Of a stretch of DNA of 64,000 nucleotides, positions 11,206 through 23,775 are shown in pieces. Below the pieces are notes generated by a model. That model was not told the origin of the DNA. It ran no database searches and worked only from the letters and a program-made list of their open reading frames with translations. The DNA lies in contig NC_091439.1 in NCBI RefSeq assembly GCF_964237555.1, positions 60,635,230 through 60,699,229 on the forward strand. Direction: 5' to 3'. This DNA comes from Oryctolagus cuniculus. Its lineage: Eukaryota; Chordata; Mammalia; Lagomorpha; Leporidae. Within the stretch, counting starts at the first letter, position 1, and each line of letters opens with the position of its first letter. The translations under genes were made by a program, and so were the position numbers.

Positions 11206-14200
11206 AGCAAATGTTGAGAGTCAGTTTAATGCATCTTTCATTTTAGCTACTCTGCTTTGTGCTTGACTGATCTGCTTCAGTGAGTCGGGATGAGATGTTT
11301 TCCCAAGCATCCAAGATTTTTGAAGATCTCCTTAGTTGTTAAATTAAGGGGATTCTTGGAGTAAATTTTCTGACCTGACCATTGATAGTAGACTGTATCT
11401 CTAGAAATGAGATATTAAATTTCCTGTAGAAAGCTAGTGCTGCTCTTAATGATATATTTCCTTGGCATTCAGAGAGAGATTGAGATTCAGGAATGCAGGC
11501 TTTGCTTCACCTCATGGAGCAGTGTCTTCCCAGCCTCTCTTTTGGTAGTTGGTTCCTCCTGTAATTCCCCTCAAACAAGTAGCACTGACTCAATTCGCAG
11601 ATAAGAAAGCTGATCCCTAAACATGTATTCTACATAATGTTAAAAAGAGAGTATTAGATCAAGATCTGTGGGCATATTCCTGGCTTGTGCTTTTAGTTAG
11701 TCTCTAAAGCTAAAGAGAAATAAATCATTTTTAGAAGTGTGTAGTTATCAAAAAAATCAGTGCTTATTTCTTCCCCAATTCTGGCCTCATTCAAGGAAGT
11801 TGAGTTTTCAAAATCTGGAATACTTGAGGTTCGACGGTGTGCCTCCATTTGTCCTCAGGCAGCAGGACAAGGAGGGAGGTCAGGGCTCAGAATCCTGACC
11901 CCAGACAACAAGGACAACAGAGGATACCTAGGAGAAAAGACGTGAATTCATTATAGAATCACAGCCAGAGCAGGCACTTAGCAAGCGAATTGGGAAGGAA
12001 ATTTCTTAGAAGGCCTTAAGCATGTGGAGGAAAATGAGCAGTTAATCTGAAATACAAAATTGAAAGGCATGGCAGATGCATGATTCTAGTCTTCCAGATA
12101 AAATTCCTTCTGGAATTCAAAAGCTTCTAAAAGAAGCAAGACAATTGGCTTCTGGGTGCAATATGTAAACACAGTGCTGGTTGACACAGTGAAGATGTTT
12201 ATTATAAAAGTTAATGCAATGTCAGGGTGGAAGATCAATGTTTAACCCGATTTCATTGCAATCTGTTAGTCTGCCTGGGAAAACGGAATAGAAAATTAGC
12301 AAACCAGAGAAAGGAAAATGTAAACTGTTGAATCCTGGACACTGATATTTGTGATAATAAAAACTTGCATTTTAATTCATGTCCCTTACATTGCATATTC
12401 AAATTTTAAAATTAATTTTAGTAATATACAAAAAGTTATTTACCTCAGTAGTCATGAAATTTTAGAGATTTACTAGGTCCAGTCCTCAGATTTCCTAAAT
12501 GAAGCCCTAAAAGACATAACTGTTACCTGAGTTTTTTGAAATTCCTCCAGTCAGGTGAAGTATGGACAGGTAAGCACAAGGACTCCCATTCTATAGGTGA
12601 GGAAAGAGACGCATTGGGAGAGAGTTGCCTGTGCCATCAATCCAGCCCTGTGTATATCAGATCTAATGAGCCTTAGCTTGATGTAGCAGGCACTGTCCTT
12701 GTGAAAACACCTTTAGCATTGTTTGATGTATAATACATTTCAAGCATTAGTTAACTAATCCTCACCATATGGTAAAAATAGAGATCAATCCCCATGGTAT
12801 ACAAATATATATTATATGGATAGAGGGATTGATTCTGGGACACAGAGGTGAATTAAGTCCTCTTTGGATGCCCTCACATGACCTCTAGCCTCACTTTTAA
12901 TTTGGGATTTAACTGAGAGTTCAGGATTAAAATAGCTGAAAACCGATGAACAAACATTATTCTCTTCTACTTTGTCTTTCTTTTGTATTTGTGTAATATA
13001 TACTGAGATTACTGCCATCTTTCTCATAATGATTCGTAAAGGCAGTATTTCAGTTTATAATTAAGACATTCTTGCTGAAAAAATCCAAACGTAAACGTGA
13101 TTTTGCTTGTTGTATTCTACTTCAGAAAAAGAAGCACTCAGAAAAAAAGTGCCATGTATTTCCTAGGAGTGAGGGAGCCTGATAAAGGACCCTGGGGAGC
13201 TAGCAGAGCTTGGTTTCTGTGTGGCAGCAAAGGGATGACCTCACAAAGGCTCTTGCTGCTGAGCTGGGCCTGGGGAGCTCCCTCCTGTCAGAGGCATGAT
13301 TAGTACAACCCCCAGTGCAGCTGTCCATTGAGGGTGACCAATTTAAAAACAAGGAGTCGGCAGTTAATTACATTGTCAGCCATAAATACAACAATGGGCC
13401 GTAGTGGCAGCCCAGTCCTGGGATGCATCCAGGCAGCATCTGTACATCTTCCCCATCCACTTGGCACTTGTAGCTGCAGAATTGGTTTGGACAAGTGACT
13501 TGGCAGGCAGGTGGCAGACAAGAATGGTCTCTCCTTGTCTGTTAGGCTATCTTCATCAAGTTTAACTGATTTCAGAAGATTCAGGTCCTAATGAAAGACA
13601 CAATCAGTCATTTATACACCCCTGGGTTTGTTCATTCACTAACATTTACTGAGACACTTCTGCTTGCCTGGCCCACAACAGAGAAGTAAGAATGTGCTAA
13701 CGGAATCATCTATGGAATAGAAATGAAAGCACACGAATATGCAACACTAGTGATTCCTTGTGTATTTTGTGGCCGTGCTCTGGATTGTTCTCCCTTAGAC
13801 AAATCCATTGTATGAGCCATGTGGAAAGCTAAAATTATTAAGTTCTTTCTTATTTACCTTTTTGTTGTTGTTTTGCTTCCCAATTGTTTCTGCCACTCCT
13901 TTTTGGAACATTTTAAATAAGTTTGGGAGCTGATTAAAAAAAAAAAAAAAAAGGAACCACCACCCAGAAAAGATATATCTAATATTTATTTACTTAAATT
14001 AAGAGCAATGAAAGCTCTTACTGTATGTTATGGATTAACATCTGGTCTGTTATTTCTTTAGCCAAAGTTGGCAAATTGCTGGTTTCATAGCCATATTTTA
14101 ATTTTAGCTAGGTTTCATCAATTTCCTGAGGGAAATGGCTGCAGTCCTGGACCTCAGTGTTGCAGAATGCTTGGGAGTCAAGTGAACCCCACTCTGTTCA

Positions 14201-14880
14201 TGCCCAGATTTGAGTACTTTGTGTGCAGGCTTAAAACAGCAGATCTATAAACAAACATATTCTCAGGCCTCTTCTACCTCTTTTTCCCTTTACATTGCCT
14301 CTTTTTAAAATTTATTGTCCATTTTTTATCTGTTTTTACTCATTTCTAACAGATCTAAACTTGCCATTTCCAGTCCCTATCCAGAAATATGAAGCACAAG
14401 CAAGTACCTTAAATGAATGATTAAACTTTCTTGTTCTCAATTTTCAGAAGTAGATAAGATACATGCTGTCTCTGCCTCTTGCCAGAGGAGAATTTTTTTA
14501 AAATGAAATCAAAGCCTTTCTCTGAAATGAATGAGGAAAAGGAAAACCAGGAAGAAAAGAAAAGGAATTTCAGTAAATCCACCATTTTGCCTCAAATCTA
14601 TTTTATGATGATTGGTGTTTTTGAATAGCCTATTATTGTGGTGAGGAAAAGAGAACACTCTGGATATGTGATTTCAAACAAAATGTAGATTTGAGTGGAA
14701 AATAAATTTTGACAATGTTATAGTAACTCATTCTCTTAGCAGTCTCTCCTGAGTAGAAATAAAAGTAACTTTCTATTTCTTTCCTCCTCCTCTTTCCTCT
14801 TCTCTATTCTGCCTTCCCCTTCTTTCCCTTCCTCTTTTGCCTCATTCCCTCCCTTTTGTGCTTCTGATTTTTTTCCCACT
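11206..14880. other. Unique sequence, no gene seen
   Basis: About 3.7 kb of mostly unique DNA. I see faint MIR-like blocks near 12560-12680 and 13625-13690 and an A run at 13936-13952. Short open frames (for example 12812-13027 and 13300-13521 on the minus strand) have no recognisable domain. No splice-bounded exon could be supported. The low repeat content could mean conserved non-coding sequence, but this cannot be judged from a single genome. Confidence 0.45.
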
Positions 14881-14889
14881 TTTTATATC

Positions 14890-15005
14890 TTTAAGTACTT
14901 AATATGGACTGAGACTGTGCTAGGAGCTATGAAGAGTGATGAATGCAATCCATGCCCACAAAGAACTTACGTTGAAAAGGTTGACAATTCAAAAATAAAT
15001 TGTAA
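14890..15005 (-). mobile_element. Possible MIR fragment
   Basis: 'aagtacttaatatggactgagactgtgctaggagct' resembles the complement of a MIR end. The rest is too diverged to confirm. Confidence 0.35.
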
Positions 15006-15381
15006 TTCTTTTTTTTGAGTGTCTTCAATTACAAATTCATGAGAGCTCCTTATAAGAATTGTGTAACATAAACTCAGGATGTCTGGGAAAGTTTCTATAG
15101 GATGTTTTAATTAACTTGAGAGCAGTGAGCATTTCTTCGGGTGCCGCAACTTCTTTTGTAAAAAGAATTTATTAATATAAAAAACAGATTTAAGCATTGC
15201 CTTCCAGGTAGGATTCAGTTGGGTTAAATATTAGTTAGATAACAAGGAGCATGGGTTGTTGCAGGGGCAATGGAAACATTAGGAACAAGGCCACAGAGCA
15301 AAGAGGGAACAAAGGATTTTCAGAATCACTTTATCCTCGCACAGTTTCCCCACCTAATTAAGGAAAACTGTGAGTTCTAGG

Positions 15382-15406
15382 GGTGTGTGTGTGTGTGTGT
15401 GTGTGT
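15382..15406 (+). repeat. (GT)n microsatellite
   Basis: About twelve GT units, nearly uninterrupted. Confidence 0.95.
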
Positions 15407-15529
15407 TTGTGTTTATTTAGAAGATGATAAGAAGAGTTATATTTGTCTAGAGAAGGATAGGGTGGTCTGAGTGTTTTGCTTAGAAATTTCTGAAGAGGAA
15501 ACAGGAATATTAGAAATATGGATAATATA

Positions 15530-15722
15530 ATAAGAGCTGCTATTTGTGGGATGCTTTATGACATGACAATCACTGTGTTTGATGATTTATTGTGATTAAT
15601 TTTAATTTGATTAAAGGAGGTGTCATTATGTTTATAAATGAAGAAGTCTGAGAGTTTAAACTTGCCCAAGTTCCAATAGATAATGAGGCTTTGAGGCAGC
15701 TTCCTAATTCAGCTGTTTAATT
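15530..15722 (-). mobile_element. MIR SINE remnant
   Basis: Blocks 'gagctgctatttgtggg', 'cattatgtttataaatgaagaagtctgag' and 'aacttgcccaagttcc' occur in the order of a MIR complement. Confidence 0.55.
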
Positions 15723-15929
15723 TGATAATCAACCTTACTAATAATATTTTATACTGTCTCATGGAAATGTGAAGAACCACAAGGACAAAAACAAAGACAC
15801 AAACAAAATATACTTAGGAGAAATATTAATAGTGGTAGCATTTATGATTTTTCAGTACGCATGCTGTGTAAATCATTATGCAGCACACTTTGCCAGGTAC
15901 CAGAATTGGTTACATTTCTAATTCTTTAA

Positions 15930-16232
15930 AGATTAAAAAAGGGAGGAAAGGAGAGAGAAAGAGCAAGAGTGCTTTCATCTGCTGGTTTACTTCCCAGATT
16001 TCCACAACAGCAAGGGCTGGGCTCAGCTGGGCTAGGCGGGGCTGAAGGAACTCCACTGGTCTCCCATGTAGGTGGTAGGGATACGTGTGCTTGGGTCATC
16101 ATCTGCTACCTCCCAGGCAGCAGATTAACATTAAGCTATATCAGAAGCAGATTAGCTGAGATTTGAATAGCACTCTGATATGGAATGTGGGCATACCAAG
16201 GAGTAGCTTAACCTGCTGTACCACAATGATAT
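15930..16232 (-). mobile_element. Old C-type SINE, diverged subtype
   Basis: Minus-strand SINE with GA-rich block (15940-15970), a shortened core and a head whose complement reads 'gtagcttaacctgctgtaccacaatg'. It shows the lineage variant with 'cttgggtcatcatctgctacctcccaggcagcagatt' in the core, which groups it with the older C subtype. Confidence 0.75.
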
Positions 16233-16270
16233 TTCTTATAAAATTCTTATTCTTATGTAACTTCCTTTTT

Positions 16271-16599
16271 AATAAAGATTTATTTATTTTGACACAGTTA
16301 CAAAGAGAGAGAGGGAGAGAAAAATAGAAAGATCTTCCATCCCCTTTATCACTCCCCAGTTGGCTACAGCAGCCACTGCTGGGTCAGGCCTAAGCCAGGA
16401 GCCAAGAGCATCTTCTGGGTCTCCCACATGGATGGCAAGGGCCCAGGCACTTAGGCCATCCTCTGCTGTTTTTCCCAGGCCACTATCAGGAAGCTGGATT
16501 GGAAGTGGAGCAGCCAGGAAAAAAAAAAATGATCAGTGCCCATATGTGATGCTGGCATTGTAGGCAGCAGCTTTACCAGATATGCCACAATACCAGCCT
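16271..16599 (-). mobile_element. C-type SINE, complete
   Basis: Minus-strand copy with tail (AGATTTATTTATTTT complement), GA block, core and head (GGCAGCAGCTTTACCAGATATGCCACAATACC). It contains an A run at 16519-16529 not seen in the other copies. Confidence 0.85.
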
Positions 16600-17309
16600 T
16601 TTATATACTTTTTTATATAATTGTTTCTTATATTTTCATTTAATAATTTTCTTAAATTCTATTTGTCTAATTTTATACTTTAGATAAATGAACAAAAATA
16701 TGTGCATAAAAATGATTTATGGTACTGTGTGGAATAATTATGAAAAAGTATATTATACTTTGCAATTCCTAAAATTATTTTTACTTACACATGTCATTTG
16801 AGTCGCACAAAAGAGTATGAGATTATTTTATCAGTCCGTTTTGGGTTGAGAAAGGTTATGTATCCCCATCTCTGCGGCTTATAATTGCAAACATTTTTTC
16901 TCCTAATCTTTGACCTGTAGGTTGGTTTTGGTTTCCTGATCTTATCTGGGTTTTCCTGACTTCAAATGTGTCACACTTGACTCCAGGCCTCCAGTTAGAT
17001 TTGGTTCTGCTTCATATGTCTTTATTGTGAGGTTCAGGATAAAGAAACAATGACCTAGAGCTTGTTATCCTCAGAGTGGATCACAGGGGCATAAAAAAAG
17101 CTAAACTAAGCTACAGATGCCCATTTAAAGCCTCTAGTCATGTCATGTCTCTTAACCTCCCATTATTCAAACCAACTCACATAGCCAAGGCCAACATCAA
17201 TGGGAAAAAGAAACATATTCCATTCACAGAGGACAGTACTAAGTAACAAGGCAAAGCATGTGGAGGTTTCATCATATTGCATGGAGAGGAAGAAATAAGA
17301 ACAATAATT
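16600..17309. other. Unique sequence up to the gap
   Basis: No gene or repeat family recognised in this AT-rich stretch up to the run of N. Confidence 0.45.
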
Positions 17310-17509
17310 NNNNNNNNNNNNNNNNNNNNNNNNNNNNNNNNNNNNNNNNNNNNNNNNNNNNNNNNNNNNNNNNNNNNNNNNNNNNNNNNNNNNNNNNNNN
17401 NNNNNNNNNNNNNNNNNNNNNNNNNNNNNNNNNNNNNNNNNNNNNNNNNNNNNNNNNNNNNNNNNNNNNNNNNNNNNNNNNNNNNNNNNNNNNNNNNNNN
17501 NNNNNNNNN
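17310..17509. other. Assembly gap (200 N)
   Basis: Exactly 200 N, a common placeholder length for a gap of unknown size. The sequence on the right begins inside an L1 3' UTR. Open frames that cross the run are artefacts. Confidence 0.99.
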
Positions 17510-17693
17510 ACCAGCACACTAAGGACAAAGATCCTACATGAGGAGTAAGTGCACAGTGACTCCTGTTGTTGACTTAACAAATTGACACTCTTGTTTATGG
17601 CCTCAGTAATCACCCTAGGCTCTTGTCATGAGTTGCCAAGGCTATGGAAGCCCCCTGAGTTCACTGACTCTGATCATTTTTAGACAAGGCCAT
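17510..17693 (-). mobile_element. 5'-truncated L1 3' UTR, partly in the gap
   Basis: Closely matches the complement of the L1 3' UTR seen at 59191-59365 and 1976-2150 (actcctgttgttgacttaac, gagttgccaaggctatgg). The 3' terminal part and A-tail, expected to the left, are missing in the gap. The right edge lies after 'gacaaggccat'. Confidence 0.85.
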
Positions 17694-18513
17694 AATCATC
17701 AAGAATTACTATTAAGAGCTGTGTGTCAGCAAATTGGGAAACCCAGAAGAAATGGGTAGATTACTAGACACAAGCAAATACACCAAAGTTGAGTCTTAAA
17801 GACATAGAACACCTAAACAGACCAATAATCAAGATGGAGATTGAATCAGTAATAAAGACCCACCCAACAATGAGAAGCCCAGGTCCTTATGGTTTCTTTG
17901 CTGAATTTTACCAGAAACTTAAAGAAGAACCAATACCAATTTCTTTGCCAGCTCAAAACCATCAAAGGTGAGGGTGTACCCCCAAACTCCTTCTATGAAG
18001 CAAGCGTTACCTTAATTCCTAAACGAGTAAAACAAACAACAGAAAAAAGAGACCTATAGAAATTCTAGAAATCAGGGCCAGTGCTGTGGCACAGTGTGTT
18101 AAAACCCTGGCCTGAAGCACCAGCATCCCATATGGGCACTGGTTCTAGTCCCAGCTGCTCCTCTTCTGATCCAGCTCTATGCTATGGCCTTGGAAAGCAG
18201 TAGAAAATAGCCCAAGTCCTTGGGCCCCTAAACCCACGTGGGATACCTGGAAGAAACTCCTAGCTCCTGGCTTTGGATCAACACAGCTCCAGCCATTGCG
18301 GCTATCTGGATAGTGAACCAGCAGATGGAAGACCTCTCTGTCGCTAACTCTCTCTGTAATTCTGTATTTCAAATAAATAAAATAAATCTTAAAAAAATAA
18401 ATTCCAGAAATCAATCCATATATCCACAAGCAGTTTATATTTGACAAAGGAGCAACAATCAACCTCTAGAGTAAAGACAATCTCTTCGACAAATGGTGCT
18501 GGGAAAACTGGGC
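17694..18513 (+). mobile_element. Old L1 ORF2 fragments, plus strand
   Basis: Diverged ORF2 from the linker through the start of RT (17700-18060; the encoded IKTHPTMRSPGPYGF block is readable), then a jump to a more C-terminal segment at 18414-18512 ('tatatttgacaaagg ... atggtgctgggaaaactgg'). The ORF2 sequence between them is deleted. A SINE sits at the junction. At 18010 it retains the in-frame 'ttaattcctaa' that the two young L1 copies have lost. Confidence 0.8.
18075..18400 (+). mobile_element. C-type SINE with TSD
   Basis: Complete SINE from 'gggccagtgctgtggcac' to the AAATAAATAAAATAAATC tail. TSD of 13 bp with one mismatch: attctagaaatca at 18062-18074 and attccagaaatca at 18401-18413. 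Confidence 0.92.
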
Positions 18514-21500
18514 ACTATATAATGATTAAGGGTTCAATTCAACAGGAAGATGTAACGATTATAAATGTATAAGCGCCTAATTACAGGGCACCAGTCTATT
18601 TAAAAGATATGTTAAGGGACTTAAAGGGAGACTTAGACCCCATACAGTAGTACTGGGGGACTTCAATACTCCACTCTCAGAAATAGATCATCCGTACAGA
18701 AGATCAACAAGGAAACAGCAGATTTAATTGACACTATAGCCCAAATGGGATCTGACAGATATCTACAGAGCTTTCAATCCTACATCTAAAGATTTTACAT
18801 CTTCTCAGCAGTGCATGGACTCTTCTCTAGGATTGACCACATACTAGGCCATAAAGCAAGTCTCAGCAAATTCAAAAGAATTAGAATCATACCATGCAGC
18901 TTCTCAGACCATAAAGGAATGAAGTTGGAAATTAGCAACTCAGGAATCCCTAGAGCATATGCAAACACATGGAAAATGAACAACATGCTCCTGAATGAAC
19001 ACTGGGTCATAGAAGAAATCAAAAGAGAAATCAAGAACTTTCTGGAAGTAAATGAGGATAACAGCACAACATATCAAAACTTATGGGATATGGCAAAAGC
19101 AGTCTTGAGAGGAAAGTTTATATCAATAGGTGCCTACATCAAGAAATTGGAAAGGCACCAAATAGATGAGCTTTCAATTCACCTCAAGGATCTAGAAAAC
19201 CTACAGCAAATCAGACCCAAATCTAGTAGGAGAAGAGAAATAATTAAAATCAGAAAAGAAATCAACAGGATTGAATCAAAAAAAAAAAAAAAACAAAAAA
19301 ATCAGCCAAGCAAAGAGCTGGTTTTTTGAAAAAATAAACAAAATTGACACCCCATTGACCCAACTAACTAAAAAAGAAGAAAAAAGACCCAAATCAATAA
19401 ATTCAGAGATGAAAAAGGAAACGTAACAACAGACACCACAGAAATAAAAAGAATCATCAGAAATTACTACAAGAACTTGTATGCCAGCAAACAGGGAAAT
19501 CTATCAGAAATGGACAGATTCCTAGAAACATGCAATCTACATAAATTGAACCAGGAAGACATAGAAAACCTAAACAGACCCATAACCAAGAAAGAAATTG
19601 AAATAGTAATAAAGGCCCTCCCAACAAAGAAAAGCCCAGGGCCAGATGGATTCACTGCTGAATTCTACCAGACATTTAAAGAAGAACTAACTCCATTTCC
19701 TCTCAAACTATTCAAAACAATGGAAAAAGAGGGAATCCTCCCAAATTCTTTCTATGAAGCAAGCATCACCTTAACCCTAAGCCAGAGAAAGATGCAGCAC
19801 TGAAAGAGAATTACAGACCAATATCCCTGATGAACATAGATGCAAAAATCCTCAATAAAATTCTCACAAATAGAATACAACAACACATCAGAAAAATCAT
19901 CCACCCAGACCAGTTGGGCTTTATCCCTGGTATGCAGGGATGGTTCAATGTTCTCAAAACAATCAATGTGATACACCACATTAACAGACTGCAGAAGAAA
20001 AACCATATGATTATCTCAATAGATGCAGAGAAAGCTTTTGATAAAATTCAAAACCCTTTCATGATGAAAACTCTAAGCAAACTGGGTTTGGAAGGAACAT
20101 TCCTCAATACAATCAAAGCAATCTATGAAAAACCCACAGCCAACATCCTATTGAATGGGGAAAAGTTAGAAGCATTTCCACTGAGATCTGGAACCAGACA
20201 GGGATGCCCACTCTCACCACTGCTATTCAATATAGTTCTGGAGGTTCTAGCCAGAGCTATTAGGCAAGAAAAAGAAATTAAAGGGATACAAATTGGGAAG
20301 GAAGAACTCAAACTATCCCTCTTTGCAGATGACATGATTCTGTATTTAGGGGACCCAAAGAACTCTACTAAGAGACTATTGGAACTCATAGAAGAGTTTG
20401 GCAAAGTAGCAGGGTATAAAATCAATGCACAAAAATCAACAGCCTTTGTATACACAGGCAATGCCATGGCTGAAGAAGAACTTCTAAGATCAATCCCATT
20501 CACAATAGCAACAAAAACAATCAAATACCTTGGAATAAACTTAACCAAAGACGTTAAAGATCTCTACGATGAAAATTACAAAACCTTAAAGAAAGAAATA
20601 GAAGAGGATACCAAGAAATGGAAAAATCTTCCATGCTCATGGATTGGAAGAATCAATATCATCAAAATGTCCATTCTCCCAAAAGCGATTTACAGATTCA
20701 ATGCAATACCAATCAAGATACCGAAGACCTTCTTCTCAGATCTGGAAAAAATGGTGCTGAAATTTATATGGAGGCACAAGAGACCTCGAATAGCTAAAGC
20801 AATCTTGTACAACAAAAACAAAGCCGGAGGCATCACAATACCAGATTTCAGGACATACTACTGGGCAGTTCTTATCAAAACAGCATGGTACTGGTACAGA
20901 AACAGATGGATAGACCAATGGAACAGAATTGAAACACCAGAAATCAACCCAAACATCTACAGCCAACTTATATTTGATCAAGGATCTAAAACTAATTCCT
21001 GGAGCAAGGACAGTCTATTCAATAAATGGTGCTGGGAAAATTGGATTTCCACGTGCAGAATCATGAAGCAAGACCCCTACCTTACACCTTACACAAAAAT
21101 CCACTCAACATGGATTAAAGACCTAAATCTACGACCTGACACCATCAAGTTACTAGAGAACATTGGAGAAACCCTTCAAGATATTGGCACAGGCAAAGAA
21201 TTTCTGGAAAAGACCCGGGAGGCACAGGCAGTCAAAGCCAAAATTAACTATTGGGATTGCATCAAATTGAGAAGTTTCTGTACTGCAAAAGAAACAGTCA
21301 GGAGAGTGAAGAGGCAACCGGCAGAATGGGAAAAAAATATTTGCAAACTATGCTACAGATAAAGGATTAATACCCAGAATCTACAAAGAGATCAAGAAAC
21401 TCCACAAAAACAAAACCAACAACCCACTTAAGAGATGGGCCAAGGACCTCAATAGACATTTTTCAAAAGAGGAAATCCAAATGGCCAACAGGCACATGAA

Positions 21501-22047
21501 AAAATGTTCAAGGTCATTAGCAATCAGGGAAATGCAAATCAAAACCACAATGAGGTTTCACCTCACCCCGTTTAGATGGCTCACATGCAGAAATCTACCA
21601 ACAACAGATGCTGGCGAGGATGTCGGGAAAAAGGGACACTAACCCACTGTTGGTGGGAATGCAAACTGGTGAAGCCACTATGGAAGTCAGTCTGGAGATT
21701 CCTCAGAAACCTGAAGATAACCCTACTGTTCGACCCAGCCATCCCACTCCTTGGAATTTACCCAAAGGAATTTAAATTGGCAAACAAAAGCAGTCTGCAC
21801 CCTAATGTTTATTGCAGCTCAATTCACAATAGCTAAGACCTGGAACCAACCTAAATGCCCATCAACAATAGACTGGATAAAGAAATTATGGGATATGTAC
21901 TCTTTAGAATACTATACCGCAGTAAGAAACAACGAAATCCAGTCATTTGCAACAAAATGGAGGAATCTGGAAAACATCATGCTGAGTGAAATAAGCCAGT
22001 CCCAAAGGGACAAATACCGTATGTTCTCCCTGATCGGTGACGACTGA
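18514..22047 (+). pseudogene. L1 ORF2 pseudogene, 5'-truncated and frameshifted
   Basis: Open segments are 18811-19329 (late endonuclease, SRIDHILGHK and SDHKG readable), 19477-19803 (linker), 19830-21362 (510 residues, reverse transcriptase with FADD at 20322-20333, then thumb and connection), 21576-21836 (cysteine-rich motif, C-x3-C spacing near 21610) and 21751-22047 (C-terminus). Breaks include a one-base deletion near 19780, an extra A in the run at 21330-21337, and a lost base near 21572. The 19780 deletion is identical in the copy at 32900. The N-terminal endonuclease catalytic residues are absent through truncation. It is non-functional as a single protein. Confidence 0.92.
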
Positions 22048-23428
22048 CTGAACACCAAGAGGGAAACCTGTTGGAGTGAGGTGGACACTATGGGAAACGG
22101 TGGCTTGATCAGCATAGCCCTGACTGTTAATGAACAACTTAATACATTATCCCTCTTAGTAGTTTTTTTATCTGTTCTACTTAATATGACTGGTTTAATT
22201 CTGTAATTAATACACAGTTATTCTTAAGTGTTGAAAATTAACTGAAATGTGATCCCTGTTGAACATGGTGGTGGGAATGGGAGAGGGAAGAGATGTATAA
22301 TTTGGGACATGCTCAGGCTGACTTGCCCCAAGTGGTGGAGTTGGAAGCATACCAGGGGATTCCAATTCAATCCCATCGAGGTGGCATGTACCAATGCCAT
22401 CTCACTGTTCCAGGTGATCAGTTTCAGTTCACAGTTGGTCATGGTGAAGGGACTGGGAGTCAAAGGGAGCACATAGACAAGTCTAGTACCTGCTAACGCT
22501 AACTGATGGAGTAAATAAAGGGGAGAGTGATCCAACATGGGAAGTGAGATACTCAGCAGACTCATAGAATGGCAGATGTCCTAAATAGCACTCTGGCCTC
22601 AGAATCAGCCCTAAAGGCATTCGGAGCTGGCTGAAAAGCTCATGAGAGTATTTCAGGCATGGAAAGCCAAGACACTCTGGCAAAAGATCTCTGTGAGTGA
22701 GATCCCAGTGGAAAGAACAGGTCTTCAAAGAAGGAGGTACCTTTCTCTGAAGGGAGGAGAGAACCTCCACTTTGACTATGACCTTGTCTAAACAAGATAA
22801 GAGTCGGAGAACTCAAGGGGCTTCCATAGCCTTGGAAACTCATGACTGGAGCATAGGGAGATTACTGATGCCATAGACAGGAGTGTCAATTGGTAAAGTC
22901 AACAACAGGAGTCACTGTGCACTTACTCCTCATGTAGGATCTCTGTCCTTAATGTGCTGTACATTGAGATTTAATGCTATAACGAGTACTCAAACAATAT
23001 ATTTCACTTTGTGTTTCTATGGGGGTGCAAACTGTTGAAATCCTTACTTAATGCATACTAAACTGATCCTCTGTAAAAAAAAAAAAAAAAAAAAAAAGAA
23101 ATTATCAATTCCCAACTTGACTCTCACTGGGATTAAACATGACAATAGGTCTGCTCTGATTTCATCATCATTTAAAAAAAATCATCTATTATTTCTCACT
23201 TTATGTTTCTGTGTGGGAGCAAACTGTTGAAATCCATACTTAATGTATACTAAGCTGATCTTCTGTATATTAAGATAATCGAAAATGAATCTTGATGTGA
23301 ATGGAAGGGCAGAGGGAGTGGGAAAGGGGAGGGTTGTGGGTGGGAGGGACGGTATGGGGGGAAAGCCATTGTAATCCATAAGTCGTACTTTGGAAATTTA
23401 TATGCATTAAATAAAAGTTAAAAAAAAT
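18514..23428 (+). mobile_element. Young L1, 5'-truncated, about 4.9 kb
   Basis: Starts inside the endonuclease domain of ORF2 (sequence matching the minus-strand copy at about 34160) and runs through the ORF2 stop at 22047 into a 1.4-kb 3' UTR. The 3' UTR ends twice. A first tail module finishes at an A tract (23077-23097), about 100 bp of extra sequence follows, and a second copy of the tail module ends at TTAAATAAAAGTT (23407-23420). The same double ending is present in the copies at 28363 and 30338, so it marks a subfamily. No TSD could be found. Confidence 0.93.
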
Positions 23429-23775
23429 TGTTAAGTCAACAACAGGAGTCACTGTGCACTTACTCCTCATGTAGGACCTCGGCCCTTAATGTGCTGTACA
23501 TTGTGATTTAATGCTATAACTAGTACTCAAACAGTATTTTTCACTTTGTGTTTCTTTATGGGTTCAAACTGTTGAAATCTTTACTTAATATATACTAAAC
23601 TGATCTTCTGCATATAAGAGAAATGAAAATGAATTTTGATGTGAATGGAAGGGGAGAGGGAGCGGGAAAGGTGAGTGTTGCGTGTGGGAGGGAAGTTATG
23701 GGGGGGGGGAGCCATTGTAATCCATAAGCTGTACTTTGGAAATTTATATTCATTAAATAAAAGTTTAAAAAAAAT
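23429..23775 (+). mobile_element. Older L1 3' UTR fragment
   Basis: Begins at 'gttaagtcaacaacagg' directly after the A-tail of the young L1 and repeats the terminal 340 bp of an L1 3' UTR in single-ended form, finishing at TTAAATAAAAGTTT. It has several private substitutions and a longer G run (23700-23709). It probably belonged to the older L1 into which the young copy inserted. Confidence 0.85.

Noticed and set aside
17163..17613. Open frames across the N run
   Set aside because: They depend on untranslatable N bases.
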